Positions 13,901-25,700 are shown, counted from the first letter of the stretch. The stretch is 64,000 nucleotides of DNA from Dromaius novaehollandiae (GCF_036370855.1 NC_088101.1:441501-505500), one strand, 5' to 3'. Numbers and translations: made by a program. The notes: generated from the letters alone by a model not told the origin.

Positions 13901-14331
13901 GTACCTGGTGCTTCCAATGGGACATCTTTGTCCACACTGGGAGTCTCAGGAGTGGGGCAAGCAACCGGATCTTGGGTGTCCACACTAGGAACCTCAAGAG
14001 AGCTTAATTCCACGTTTTCAGGTACCTCACGGTCACTCTCCGCAGCTTGGGTATCTTCCATACCCTCTCCATCACTGTCTGAGAAGTTGCTGTCCCCCAC
14101 TGTTGTCAGTTCAGCCATTTGCCTCTCTTCTCCAACCAGGTAGTCACAGCAGTTGCCATTTACTTCTCCCGTCAAGGCCACGTTTGCCAACATAATAAGC
14201 TGAGGAGCTGCCAGCTCAGCTTTAGAAAGGTCATGTAAGTCATACATGTCGTTAGACAATGCCATACCAATGTTAGCACTGCCAGGAAATAGGCTGCTCC
14301 CACCGGACTGCCCCAGCACCTGAGTCGCCAT
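2765..14331 (-). CDS. REST: REST/NRSF, RE1-silencing zinc-finger repressor (three coding exons)
   Basis: REST binds RE1/NRSE sites in the nucleus and recruits Sin3/HDAC through its N-terminus and CoREST through its C-terminus to silence neuronal genes. Coding exons, in transcript order, are 14331-13431, 7820-7737 (exactly 84 nt) and 4470-2765. They join in frame to 896 aa (human about 1,097). The N-terminus is the conserved Sin3-binding region. C2H2 fingers lie near residues 160-182, 218-239, 250-272 and 278-299; the 84-nt exon carries finger five, and the last exon carries fingers six to eight. A lysine- and glutamate-rich middle follows, then a beta-TrCP-type degron ([12 protein letters not shown]), then a final finger near residues 859-881. 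The shortfall against human lies in the middle region. The start codon follows an acceptor at 14,342, only 10 nt upstream. Flanking introns are GT-AG. The call rests on near-identity of the fingers and both termini to known REST. Confidence 0.97.
4471..7736 (-). other. REST: REST intron between finger-5 exon and last exon
   Basis: This intron runs from donor GTTGGT (just below 7737) to acceptor CCACAG (just above 4470). In mammals the neuron-specific N exon that yields the truncated REST4 form lies in this intron. I looked for a match on the minus strand and did not recognise one. No repeat or second gene was recognised. Confidence 0.7.
8288..8302. repeat. 15-nt G homopolymer
   Basis: An uninterrupted run of 15 G on the plus strand (C in the REST transcript), inside a REST intron. 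Confidence 0.9.
10889..10918. repeat. 30-nt T homopolymer
   Basis: An uninterrupted run of 30 T on the plus strand, read as poly-A in the REST pre-mRNA. A 16-nt T run lies 70 bp before it. No flanking target-site duplication or SINE body was recognised, so a retroposed tail is not supported. Confidence 0.9.
11196..11255. repeat. Perfect 22-bp inverted repeat, 16-nt loop
   Basis: The left arm at 11196-11217 and right arm at 11234-11255 are exact reverse complements. Both are centred on GCTAGC (left TTGCTAGCTC, right GAGCTAGCAA), with an AT-rich 16-nt loop. The element lies in a REST intron and would form a stable hairpin in the pre-mRNA or a small cruciform in DNA. Pairing ends abruptly beyond 22 bp on both sides. 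Confidence 0.95.
12735..12801. repeat. Short nested tandem repeats (GGCTACT-type)
   Basis: Repeated GGCTACTTTT and GGCTTTTT units are followed by two direct copies of a 15-nt unit beginning GGCTACTGCAG (period 15, about 12770-12799). It lies within a REST intron. Confidence 0.8.
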
Positions 14332-14341
14332 AGCAGCAATT

Positions 14342-15450
14342 CTGTTGAAAGAGAAAAAGAGCGCCCATGAACACCTGAGTTGTAAAAAAGGCCTCCTCCG
14401 CTTTGTATCGTCCCAGGAGCACTTCGGGTGACACCAGAGAGTTAAACCTCTTTGCTGAACGCAAAGGAAAGCAGATCAAAAGGTTCAGCAGGCACCGGGA
14501 GGAAATGCTTTCCTGCGTTAGCAGAGGTGATATCCAGTCTTAACGGGGCAGTGACAGCCCCGGCTCCCTGCATGGCCCCCGGCGCCCCCTCGGAGCCCAG
14601 GCCCGGCCTCCCCCCGCACCGCTCCCGGGCTGCCACCAGTGCAACGAGCTGGCGCGGCCTCGGGCGGCCCGAGCGCCGGGCCAGGCTCCGCAGGGGCTCC
14701 CGCGGCCGACCTGGCGGCCCGGTGCCGCCGCGGGCCGCGGCCCTGCCGCAAGGGGAGCCGCCGGGCCCCCCCCCAGCAGAAAGGGGCCGGGCCGCCCCGC
14801 CGCCGCACATCCGCCCCGGGAGGCGGCGGGGGAGCCGGGCCGGGCCGGGCCGGGCCCCCGCCGCCGCCCTCCCTCGCAGCCAGGCATGCGGCCATTTTCT
14901 GCCTGCCCACACAAAGCGGCCCTCCCCGCGCCGCCGCCCCCGGGCCCGCCCGCCACCGCCGCCGGCCCGAGGGGAGGGCTCGGCTTCCTCCTTCCCTCCC
15001 GCGGCGCGAAAAGGGGAGGGGGCGAGCGGCCCGGTACCGGCAAGGTCACGGCGGGCGCCCCCCCGCTGCCTGGCGGCGGAGGCCGAGCGGCGCCCCGGGC
15101 CCGCGGCCTGGGGCTGCGCCCGGCCCGGCCCGGCCCGACCCGCCCGGCGGCGGCGGCATCGCCTTCCGGCGGCGGCGGCCCGGCGAGCGCCCCCGCGGCC
15201 GGCGCGGCGCAGGCGGCAGCCCCGGCTCCTTAGCCGTGGTGCTGATCCCCCCCCCCGCCGCGGCCCGGCCCGGCCCGCCGGGCCCGGCCGCCCCCGGCCG
15301 CAGATCAGCCCTGGACAGCGCCTCTCGCCCGGCGCGGCGAGGCGCGGCGCGGCGCGGCGCGGCGAGGCGAGGCGAGGCGAGGCGAGGCGCTGCGCGGCTT
15401 CCCCCTCCCCCCCCGCGGCCCGGCCCGCCGCGGGGCCCCGCCGCACTCAC
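14342..15450 (-). other. REST: REST intron 1, CpG-island sequence
   Basis: A GC-rich intron between the predicted non-coding first exon (donor GTGAGT just below 15451) and the first coding exon (acceptor TTTCAACAG just above 14341). It contains a pentanucleotide array at 15331-15390. Long open frames exist on both strands here, but they are low-complexity Arg/Pro/Ala/Gly products of CpG-rich sequence and look non-coding. Confidence 0.65.
15331..15390. repeat. Pentanucleotide array GGCGC/GGCGA, 12 units
   Basis: Twelve consecutive 5-nt units, either GGCGC or GGCGA, with five GGCGA units in a row at 15361-15385. It sits in REST intron 1, inside the CpG island. Confidence 0.95.
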
Positions 15451-15660
15451 CGGCGGCGCGGGGCCGCCCGGCCGCGCGGCTGCTGCGGGGCGCGGGGCGG
15501 TGCGCGCGGGGCCGGGCGCGCGCGAGGCGGGGCCGGGCGGCGGCGGCGGCGGCGGCTCTTGCTGCTGCTGCTGCTGCTGCTGGCGGCGGCGGCGGCGCGG
15601 CTGGAGGCGCCGCGCATTCCAGCACACAGCGCGCAGCGGCGGCGCCGCCCCGCCCCCGCC
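15451..15660 (-). other. REST: Predicted REST 5' exon (non-coding unless upstream ATG is used)
   Basis: The exon ends at 15451 with a strong donor (CGCCG followed by GTGAGTGCGG in transcript sense) and splices to the acceptor next to 14341, as non-coding first exons of vertebrate REST do. The 5' limit (about 15,660) is a guess. An ATG at 15617-15615 stays open for 167 nt to the donor, and after splicing it is in frame with the annotated start, with no stop between. The exon contains CCG and CAG trinucleotide runs. The donor is sequence-supported; exon use is inferred. Confidence 0.55.
15538..15595. repeat. Compound trinucleotide tract (CGG)6 ... (CTG)7 ... (CGG)4
   Basis: On the plus strand (CGG)6 at 15538-15555 is followed by a short spacer, (CTG)7 at 15562-15582 and (CGG)4 at 15584-15595. 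In REST transcript sense this is CCG-CAG-CCG within the predicted first exon. All runs are of modest length. Confidence 0.95.
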
Positions 15661-15769
15661 CCCGCCGCGCCGCGCGGCCCCGCCCCGCCCCCCGCCGCGC
15701 GCGCGCCTCGTGGGGCGGGGGGCGGCCGGGCCGGGGGCGGGGCCGCGCGGGGTCACGGGGGTGGCGCTG

Positions 15770-16300
15770 AGGGGGGCGGGGGGGCTGGCACCGAGGGGGG
15801 ACGTGAGGACAGCGGGGCGTGATAGGGGGCTGATGGGGGCTGGCGGGGTCAGAGGGGGGATAACGGGGTGGTGTGGGGCGGGGGGGGGCTCTGGGGCGAT
15901 GTGGAGCTGACAGGGGTGTTGTAGGGGCTGGTGGGGTGACGTGGGGGCGAGGGCACTCATGGGGGGCTGTTGGGGTGGGTCCTGGGGTGACAGGGGGCAA
16001 GTGGGGCTGACAGGAGTGGGTCATAAGGTGACATGGGGCAAGTGGGGCTGGTGGGGTGGGTCCTGGGGTGACATGGGGCCAGGGGGGCTGGTGGGATGGG
16101 TCATAAGGTGACATGGGGCAAGTGGGGCTGGTGGGGTGGGTCCTGGGGTGACATGGGGCCAGGGGGGCTGGTGGGGTGGGTCATAAGCCGATATGGGGCA
16201 CAGGGCCTGACAGGGTGGTATAGGGACACAGGCAGGGAGGGGGGAGCTGATGGGGCGATGTGGGGCCTGACAGAATCGCATAGGGGCAAAGGGGCCGGAT
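15770..16300. repeat. G-rich minisatellite, 40-bp monomer in 80-bp dimers
   Basis: The core runs from 15,980 to about 16,220, with units starting at 15980, 16021, 16061, 16101, 16141 and 16181. Units alternate between a TCCTGGGGTGACA type and a TCATAAGGTGACA type, giving an 80-bp higher-order period. Degenerate related sequence extends on both sides (about 15,770-16,300). The plus strand is densely G-tracted with G-quadruplex potential. The proline-rich frame on the minus strand is a by-product of the repeat. Confidence 0.9.
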
Positions 16301-19300
16301 GGGGATGGAAACCTGCACGCAGAGGCGTTTATGATCACCCGCCTGAGGAGAAGGTGCACATTCTCGAGCAGAAAAATACGCGATTTGAAACTAAGGATTT
16401 TTTGGTGCCCAATTCTCTTGCTTTGCTCTCGTTAGTCCGGTTTATGGAAAAGAAAGCAAAATTTATTGGTGCATTTCCCATGTCTTCATCTTCTCTTTGT
16501 TCTGCCTTTGCACTTGCTCGATGATTAGTTAAGCATTATCCAAATTGCCCTTAAAATTTCAAGTATCTTAAGCAAGAGTTAGGACCGTAAGCCTCTACAG
16601 TGATTTGTTTCAAAACTAGAAAAAAATTCAGTTCCTATTGCAAAGCCCATTCATGGACTTACTTGATATGGCAGGTTCCTAAAAATGCAGAGCATAAGAA
16701 CAGTAGCTTATCTTGTTTATATTGATGATAAATTTAGATATTAAATGAGCAGACACAATAGGAATCCAAACTCCTAATGCTTCGCTCGGGTAGTCACATG
16801 GCCCTGACACATTAATATTTCAGAAGTCATCCTGGGCCTGAAATGTTTAATTTGAGCTGATTTATAAACTTCAATTCTCTAAGCTGGAGTGGAGTACTTA
16901 ATGAACTAACATCACTGGAAGGTTACAGAAAATCCTCTCTTTTTTTCATCTCATCAACTTCAAAGCGTGCTTTGCTGCACCCCACATCAGACATACAGAG
17001 GAGGGCAGACTCAGCACTTGGCAAAGTGGAAACTTCAGAAAACAGTGAAAGCAAATGTTGTTTTTCCTAGAAACAAAAACGATTGGAGAATTCAAACTAC
17101 GTCGGGATTCATTTAAGGAGCGTAAAGCTTTGTCAGATATTGAAATGCTGTATCTAACGAGCATCCCTGATCCATTCCCTTGTAGTCTTTATCCCAACAG
17201 GAATTTCAGCTAAACTGAGCCCAGTTGGTGTCAATACTCCCAGATTGCTTCATGTGTTTCAAGTTGTGGAAAATTATTACGCTTCTCTCACAGATGGCTA
17301 AAGGCTTTTGTATGCCATTCGTTTCTGCATGTTTTCTTTCCCAGGTTTTGAAAGTTTTTTTTTTCCTTTCTAACCATTGTCAGTAGCTTGCAAGATTAAA
17401 CCAGTCCCCCAAACGGTTTCGAGTAAGGTAGGGGAGTTCAGCTTCAAAGCAACTGTACAGTATTTAATTTAATCTCCTCTCAGCAAAACTCGAGCTGTGC
17501 AATCCGATCCATGCAGACAGACCCTCCCCCTTGCCTTCATTCCTTGCAGGGGCATTCCCAGCAGGCATAAAGGCCGGCTTATTTGGCGTTCCTCCCATTG
17601 AAGTCTGGGGCTTTGTACAGGTGCTGGGGTCAGGCTGCAAGTACCCCAGGGCAGGATCTGGACCATACGCTTTTAACTCTTCGGGGGAAGAGAGGTGTTC
17701 CGATGTGTATGTTTTCGGAATCCGAGCCAACAGCATTATTAAATTAATATTGATACAAATGCAGAGATTTTATGGCTTACTCCAAAAGCGCGATGTGAAC
17801 AATTGCAGATTCTGAGGTTCAGATTCACTGTCCGCAAAATAGATATGTGCACTGAATGTGTGTTTCTACTGTCCTTGCCAATATGCATGCAAAATGTATG
17901 CACCCTTACGCTTGCCTTTAAAACACCGTTATAATACTCTGTGATGTTTTTGTCTCCAGTCAGCTCTTTAGGTCATTTTTCAGTGTCTGATGAAGACCTA
18001 GGCTGCTTTTCCTTTCATGCTGGAGTTTCTGTTAGGAAAGTACAAAAATGGAGTCTTACACTGATTTTCTGTCTTTCGTAATGCTGCTGAGTAAAATTTG
18101 CCAAAGCACATAAGTATCTTGCAATATCTAACTTTCTTTCAATAAGGCTTACGTTTCTAAGTAATTTCAAAGGAGATTTGATTTGTTTTCCAACAAAAAA
18201 ACATTTTTTTCAACAAAAATGTTTTCTGAAACACATTTTTAAAACTTCTTTTGCAATTTGCCTTTGTGGAAGAGTTTCTTCATTGCATAATTTTCTTGGT
18301 GTTTTTGAAAGAGTTGTTCATTAGCAGTTACAGAAATGTCAGCTGTGCTTGCAAAGCTTCCCAAATGGCCCTAGGTCTGCTCACCCTATTTCTGGTCCCT
18401 AAGGGCAAACTTCATTGTCTAGCCCTGCAACCTGTCATTTTCTACATCCAGAAGTAACTCTGTAATAGAGTAAATGTTATGGATTTATTTGAAAGAGGTT
18501 GTTCTAAAAGCTTAACCTCAGGTTTCTACCCAAAGCACCACACTCTTGCAGCCTCCATGTGTCTTCATTGCTCTCAGAATAGTTTATCCAGTTTTGAGGG
18601 GGATGCTTGGGCTACAGCTATACTCTTGTATTAACAGCTCCAGGCTGTAGCCTGGACTTAGCCAAATGGCTCTTTGGGCAGATAAGCCTGAGCAAATGGG
18701 AGAGCAGACTCACATCTATGCTTTGTGCTTCCAAGAGGTATGGATACAAGTAGCTCAAGCTACTTGGCTCTGCAAAATCTATCTCCACTTTAAGTCCAGC
18801 TTCCAAAAGTAGTTCAGCCATAGCTGTTGTCTATCCCTGTTAACTCATTCCCCAGTGAAAAACTCCTTTGAGCTATAACTTGAGCATTGACCTTAGTCAG
18901 GTCTGAGCCATTCACAAACCCCCTTAGCTCCAGTGGCTACCTCATCAGATTTATAGGTTAAAAGCCAAGTTACACCACTCATTAGCTGCTGCAGCAGTCA
19001 AGTGCTGTTAGTTCTCCAGTGCTTTCCAAAATTCCCACATGTGCACCCCAAGAAATCTCAGCAGCACGCGGAAGTGGCTACAGCAATTATTTTGTGGTTG
19101 GGAAGCTTTCAGGCAGCTTGAATGTAGATAATTCTGCAGTGAATCTGTACCCTAAAAGAAGCGACCCACATCAAAGACTGTAATGTCTGCAAAAAACGTA
19201 ACAGTAAATAAAAACTTCTGCTAAAGGAAGAAACTTACGTTAACTCTAGGATGGACTGTTTCCATCCTGGATGAGCTGGGGAGAAGGGAGTTGAAACTGG

Positions 19301-22300
19301 CTTTGTAATAGAAAGCATACTAACATCCATCTGTTGTAAAAATAAAGGCACTGCATTTTTAACTATTAAAGCATTTTGGATTACTTGAGGCTACTAGGAG
19401 AACCTAGGTTCTTTCCTTTGTGAATAATTCCACAACTGGATTTGACATAAGTGTCCTTTTAGGTTCCTTCCATGGAAAGGGTTTTTTTGTACAGTCTGGT
19501 TTTCCTCATTTGGATGTTTTAAATGACAAGATCCTTTAAATTCCTTTGAAAACTCCAGTACTAATGTTATCTTAATAGTATTTTAATGTTTATCACTTAC
19601 ACATAGATCTCCTTCTCCTTTTGGAAACCAGTCTGACCAGATTTCTCAACTTCTGTACTTTGCAAGTACACCAATTTGCTGTAACTGTCAATGGTAATGT
19701 TCTAAAAATGTGTGTATGGTTACAGTGTTACAAATAACGTGATTATTAATTGCCTTGCCTGCAGGAAAAGAAAACAACAAAAAACAACAAACATTTGTTT
19801 TAAAAATACCATGTAGCCTCTGCTGAATCTCTAACAAGCTATTCAGAGCATCACAAGATATATAATACACACTCTACATTAATGTGTTCTGAGAGGACTC
19901 TCTCTGCTGCTAATGGAGAAGAAATATTGTCACTAAAGCCTGTGTTACAAGATATCTCCATTTGTTTTGTTTTGCTTCATTTGCTACTTATAACAGACCT
20001 CATGTTTGAAGGTCATAATAGGTCAAAATTTCAAGCCCTAGGCAGAATCACTCGCATTTCAGAAATTCTGGCCTTAATAATTTTGGAAAAGGTGTTTCTA
20101 CAGTCAGCGCAATTAGAAAATTCAGAGAGGTAGTAACACCATAGCCCTATGGATATTCAAACTAGCGTAAGCCAGAAATGTAGCCAAGAAAGGCAGTTGT
20201 GTCTTCCAGCTGGTACCCACCATTATGGAAACCCCTCCCTCATTCCAGTGTGAACATTGCTGCAGCCACGTGGGGAACTGGGTCAGGAGAACACCACTCG
20301 TTAAAGCTACCTCCCTCAAAACTTCCTCTTTCGTCAGCAGTGCCATCTTTTCCCAGCTTGAAGGGTTGGTGGAAATCCACATTAGCTCTTAAGCCAAATA
20401 CATTCAGCATACAGGGGGATCTGGCCTTGTCGCCAGCACGGGGATGGACTAGTAGGCCACTGGACAATCATCTTGAGTAAATAGCACAGAACGAATTTAG
20501 ACTAAGTGACCTCTGGCAAAATGTACTTGTTCTTTGGACTTTTACGGTGCCTCTGACTGAAGATCTCTGTGCATGTGAGGTTCGGGAGTGTCACCCCCAC
20601 TTTACAAACGGAAGAGCTGCAGCTGAGATTAAAGGAAATATTTTCAAAAGAGCCTTGGCATCCAGCAGCTCCTATTTATGTGGCGGGGCTTCCAAATGTT
20701 TTCAGGCTGCAGCAGGGAGAGCTGGTAGATAGTGAGTGCTGTAGAAAATCTGCTCTCAAGTTTGTAGCTGAAAGCCACGCAGTCAGGTGTCAAAACTAGA
20801 TGTTGCATCAAGGAATCACAACACCTAATCCTGTGCAGCAATTCCTGGCTTCTAGACCATACAAGTAAAGCTGCCAGTGTAACTATTTCAAGGGGAGGGT
20901 GATGTTGTACTTGGGAGTTACAGTGCCACAACCCAAAGAGAGGTGCAGCTGCAGCATGTTAAATTGTTTTTAATGGCCTTTCTAGTATGGAATTTGAGGA
21001 GTTTGTACTGGTATAACTGGATCCTCTCTAAGGCAGCTGCATTTGAAGCAGTATGTCTTTTGTCTTGGGTGATTGCAGAGTAGGGAACAGTGCTTCTGGT
21101 ATTTGACAACAGTTCTCTGGATGAGCAGTTGTTTCTTAAGCAATAGCCCTCTTTGTTGTTTGCCCTGCCACTGGCTAATTGACAGCGACAGGGATTATGT
21201 GGGGAGGAGAGAGCATGTAATGGGGACATCAAAGGCAATTATGGGGTAAGAGGGACAATAATGGAGGAAGGCCCTATTTAGAAAGAATATGTTTGTGTAG
21301 TAGGGCTTAGCCATTCTGTCCGTGGATCCTGTACCTTGGTTTCCCCTCGTTCCCAGGGAGTCGAACTTAATGCTTGCATGTCTGCTCTCGCTATCTCTCC
21401 TGCTGCGAAGAGTCTGGCTTATTCATGCAAAGTTCAGAAATTCCACTTAACTTTCCTAACCACCTCTATTTTTAATCCCAAATCCTCACATTCCTGCTTC
21501 TCACAGGCCTTCCTATGCCTACTGGCTTGAAACGGTTACTCAGCCAAACACATTCTAGATGTTCAACCCATCTGTAACAGAGCATGCTCTTCCTCTGCAT
21601 TTTCCTCCACTGAGGCTGCGGGCTGGACTTAGTCATATCTTCCCCAGCACACGAGCCATTGCCCATTCACTCCATCTACTGCAGGACCAGCTTGCTGACA
21701 ACCAGAAAATATTTAACCCTGGGCTTGACTTCCTGGAAGAACTGGAGCTTTCCAGTACCAGGGAGGAAAGAGATCAGAGGCTGGACAGTAGTGAGGGGAT
21801 GGCACTCTTAAATTATGCTGTAAGGCTCAAATACCACGAGCCTTCGATGTGGGGATGCAGTAAATGTAATTTTGCCACTTACTTCAGCACGCTGTTTTTT
21901 TCCAAAACACATGAGGGTGCAATCTCATTTTATCAGTCCAAATAACTGTTTACTCCTGCCCAGCTCTCCAACCTCTGCTGTTTGCACCAGCACAACTACA
22001 CTGGTGGAAACACAAATACATAGTCTAGAAAAATGTATAAACTATGTGCCCTTTCCACTTCCAGAGCTTTTCTAACGAACTCTGGATGGATGCTGTGGCT
22101 TTCATTACTGGTAAGCTGCATAAGGCAGAACAGCAATTACTGGCTGGACAAAGTCCCGGATAGTGTTTCTCCCTTTTCTGCACCCAGGTTAAGCTAAGGA
22201 ATTGCAGCACAGTTGCAAGAAAGGTTTCACTGATGCAGCCACAATACTGGCTCACACCCAGATTTAAGCAAGACCTAACATTTATTTTACATACAGAAAA

Positions 22301-22589
22301 GTCAGTGCACTGTGTGGAGAAAATAGCTTTCCTATTGTCAGTCAATGTCGCCCTGCTTTTCTGAATGGGAAACCAGAAAAAGAAAAAACTGATTGCCTGC
22401 AATAAAAGATGTTATTTCACTGGTTCACCTAGATGGGCAGTTAATTTCAAAACCCAGTTATGAATGCACTCCTTTTCACGCTTCCCCTTTGAATATCTAT
22501 GCAGCTCATCTCAGTCTAACAAAACTCTGCCCACAAGGTAAGAAAAGAAACAGGAAAAACCGCATCACATCCATCACTGTGCTATAATC

Positions 22590-22740
22590 CCTGCCCCCAC
22601 CCTTTTGTCTGCAGGCCCATCAGGACAGGGATTGTGTCTTTCTTACTCTGTAGATACAGTGCCCAATACAATTGGTTTCCTCTCCCAGTCTGGGCTGGGG
22701 CCCTGGAGGCACTACTGCAGCACAGGAAAATCATGCCAGC
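22590..22740 (+). repeat. Ancient L2/MIR-type 3' tail fossil
   Basis: The stretch includes CAGGACAGGGATTGTGTC, then TACAGTGCCCAATACAATTG, then GGGCTGGGGCCCTGGAGGCA. That succession of phrases is typical of the old L2/CR1-like and MIR tails spread through amniote genomes. It is strongly decayed, and the family assignment is from memory of consensus phrases, not alignment. Confidence 0.4.
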
Positions 22741-25700
22741 AGTGTTAACTCTTCTGCTGCCAACCAGTCGTCCTGCTCAAAGCATCTCATCCAGGCCAGC
22801 TGCAGCCATTTGAACTCAGTGGACTCTAGCAGCAAGGCAAGTTGTTAGCGAGAAATGAACTAGCATAGCGAGGCAAAAGCAACACCCAAGCTCTTTTCAT
22901 TTTGTCTAATAAAAGATATTTCCTCCCCATTAGAAATCTCACCTGGCTTATAATATGGACTGTTCTGGCTAGACCAAGGCTTATTCTACAACCTTGTCTC
23001 AGGTGGAAATGGGCACTAGCGCACTGAGATTTTGTTTGTTCAGGTCTGTGAAGCTGTTGCTGTATTTACACGTTGCTTATGTGACCAGTAATAACATAGC
23101 ACAGACTAGAGATACCTCTTTTGAAATGAAGTATTTAATAATTTTTTATTGTGCTTGGTACAAACGGCACAGTTGTCAGAAATGTTGAGTATGTCTTTTC
23201 TCCTGATTTCAGTGGGAAACTGGGTCATGTACTAAGATGAAAAAAGGTGGACTTTAATGTTACTATTTTGATGATCAAATAATGTCTCATGTCCGAAATT
23301 TCCTTCTGAAAAAGGCAGGTAATAATGTTACCTGCCCTTGTCCGGCACTTTGAAAGTTACATTTTTTTAGTAGTTTTTGGCTGAAAAGCATGAAGATGTT
23401 TGAATGCAGTAAAGGGAAACTTATTTAAATCATTAATTTAATAGAAGTGCCCCATGAGGCTTACCAATTGCAATTTTATTTTGAGGTTTGTTCTACATTT
23501 AAAATTTTTGCCAAGAACTTATGTTGGGACAGCAGTGCAAAATAATTCCACTTTTGCCTCCTTCCAACTGTGCCAGCAAAAGCCCTAGTAAAATTTACAG
23601 GTATCCTGAAGAGTATGACATCAGGAGGGCCTGACCCAGCAGCTGAACTGATAAGGTTTTCTCATAAACAGACAATGAGGTTTCTCTCTCTTTCAGTGCG
23701 CTGTAGATACAGAGCACAAGAATATCCTCCAGTACGTTGACTGGCTTTGAAAAGTGATGCAGGATGCTCTGTTTAACAGCCCTGTCATTGCTTGTTCCTT
23801 GTCCTCTCTCGCTTCATTTCTTATTCCAGGGCACGAAACGTTCCTATGGCTCCGCTGTCTTTCTGGGCTTCCATCAACATGCTGTCCAAAGGTCATCAAA
23901 CAACATTCCCTCACTCAGGTCCTCTTCTCTTGGAAGTCTGCCAAGGTTTGGCTAAGTGGCAACACTCATTGCTCCGCAAGGCCTGAGCCACCAGGTGCTT
24001 GGACAAACAAAGGATCAAGACAAATAGATGTCCCAGTAGCATTTCCCAGGCTAGAAATGTTGACCTATTGCTGTTTGGGATTCCTTTCGTCTCTGCTCTT
24101 TCCAGGTTGAATACTTCTGGAGGTAGGTACAGAAGTGCAAAGCTCTGTTTCTCAACTATCATCGATGAGGCTTTGCAGTATTGTCAGTATCTGTCCAGAT
24201 GCTAATTTCTCTTTAGAAACTGCATTAGCTGAATTACAAGCAAACTTGGCAGTAAGCACCCAAGGAACACACTACATTCTTCAGAAACATAAAATCAAAG
24301 ATTTGAGGTTGTTGTTGTTTTTGTTCTTTCTTTAATTAAAAAGGGCATGTATTATTACCTTGGGCAAAATTGGATTACTTGATTCAAATGTGGTCTTCAT
24401 GTCGTTTGTTTGCAGTGTTTCAGCTCTACACACATTTGCTTAGCTACAGCCTCATCATCAGGTCCTTGTTTAAAATAGAAAAAAAAAACCCCTTCCATCT
24501 GTTATGAAGGACAGTATGCAGAATTAACCAAGTTTGCCAAGAGAGAATCAAACTGCACTGTGACCCATGGGGCTGGCTACTTTTGTAATAGTCACGATGA
24601 GAACATGGAGTTTGTCTACATAAGGAAAATATCAATTCACTGCTGACAGTGGGTGTCAGCAGCAGACACATTTCAATTGGTGGGGAACAGGGTCTCCTTG
24701 ACTTGAAAGCAAAGACAGAAGCATTTTCTGAGCTGTTTTAGACTACTTTGACCAGATTTTAACCTCAATTTCTGAAACAGTAAAGATCAGTTATCGTTTA
24801 TGCCTCTGACCACATGAATTACTGCAATGATTTAACTTCACTTGTGGCTGCTATGCATTCTTCACAAGTTGTGTCTCAAACTACAGAGAGCTCAGAAAAG
24901 GTCTAACTTTATCAAACACCAAACCTGTTACAGCTTTAGGGCTCCCACTGTCGCTGAAGTAGTACAAAAAGCACTGGTGGCATTATTCAAAACCACAGTA
25001 ATAAAGCACTCCTCCTGAAAAAAGAATGCTGATAATGTATTCCCAATGTGAAGGTCAGCTCTGCAAAGTTGTTCCACTCCAAAAAATTTCATCTACTTTC
25101 CTTTTTTCCCTGACACAAAAGCACAGGTGGCCTATGGAAGAGAACTAGCAGGGAACCATGATTTCACGGTCAAGTCTCAGAAGACCCTGTATAATGACAT
25201 CTGTAGAAATTTGCGGATCAAAGACTGCACAAATGTCTCAGTGTCAAGAAAGTCAATGCAAATCCACTAAACAAGCCAAATTCTCTGTATGGTAAGTCAA
25301 GAGTACCTGGTCTTTAAGGAGAATGTGATTTGGTGGTGTCTTCACCAGTCTTCACATCGGACTGAATAGGGCTATGGCTCAGATAGTACACAGATAAAAA
25401 GGCACTAATACATACCACCTATATTCCCTCCTAGGACTTACTTAGGGGTGCATGACGAACAAAATTAAAAGGAAACTTTCAAGCCTAAAAAAAGAATCCT
25501 AATATTACTGATATGTCTGATATCAGAACTAACTTCCATGGTTATTTCCTAGAGTTTTCTCCTGTTGTAGCAGATGGAAAGGAGGATATATGACAGGGAA
25601 AGGCTCCACCTGCAGCCCTGGCTTTGGCTAGTGCAGGGGTAAACTTGCTACTCTTCATCATGTGTGCTGTCCTTTCCATTCTGGTCCTTCTGTCTTGTTT

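Larger units (their letters stand above)
14540..15760 (-). promoter_or_regulatory. REST: REST CpG-island promoter region
   Basis: About 1.2 kb of very high GC with dense CpG spans the predicted first exon and intron of REST. No TATA box was seen, as is usual for CpG-island promoters. The transcription start cannot be fixed from sequence. It should lie upstream (higher coordinate) of the donor just below 15451. Confidence 0.75.

Noticed and set aside
14452-15960. Several long open frames (up to 456 aa) on both strands of the REST CpG island
   Set aside because: They overlap each other in multiple frames and are low-complexity Arg/Pro/Ala/Gly. Absence of stops is expected at this GC content.
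15046-15960. Minus-strand frame with a Gln run followed by a Pro run, resembling polyQ-polyP proteins
   Set aside because: It is one of three frames through the CAG/CCG tract, its start lies in the minisatellite, and it crosses the predicted REST donor. There is no support for translation.
16021-16359. Repetitive proline/histidine-rich ORFs
   Set aside because: Direct translation of the 40-bp minisatellite; no other coding evidence.
20590-20690. Possible MIR-like or other ancient repeat (CACTTTACAAACGGAAGAGC, TTTTCAAAAGAGCC)
   Set aside because: Too decayed to assign without alignment.
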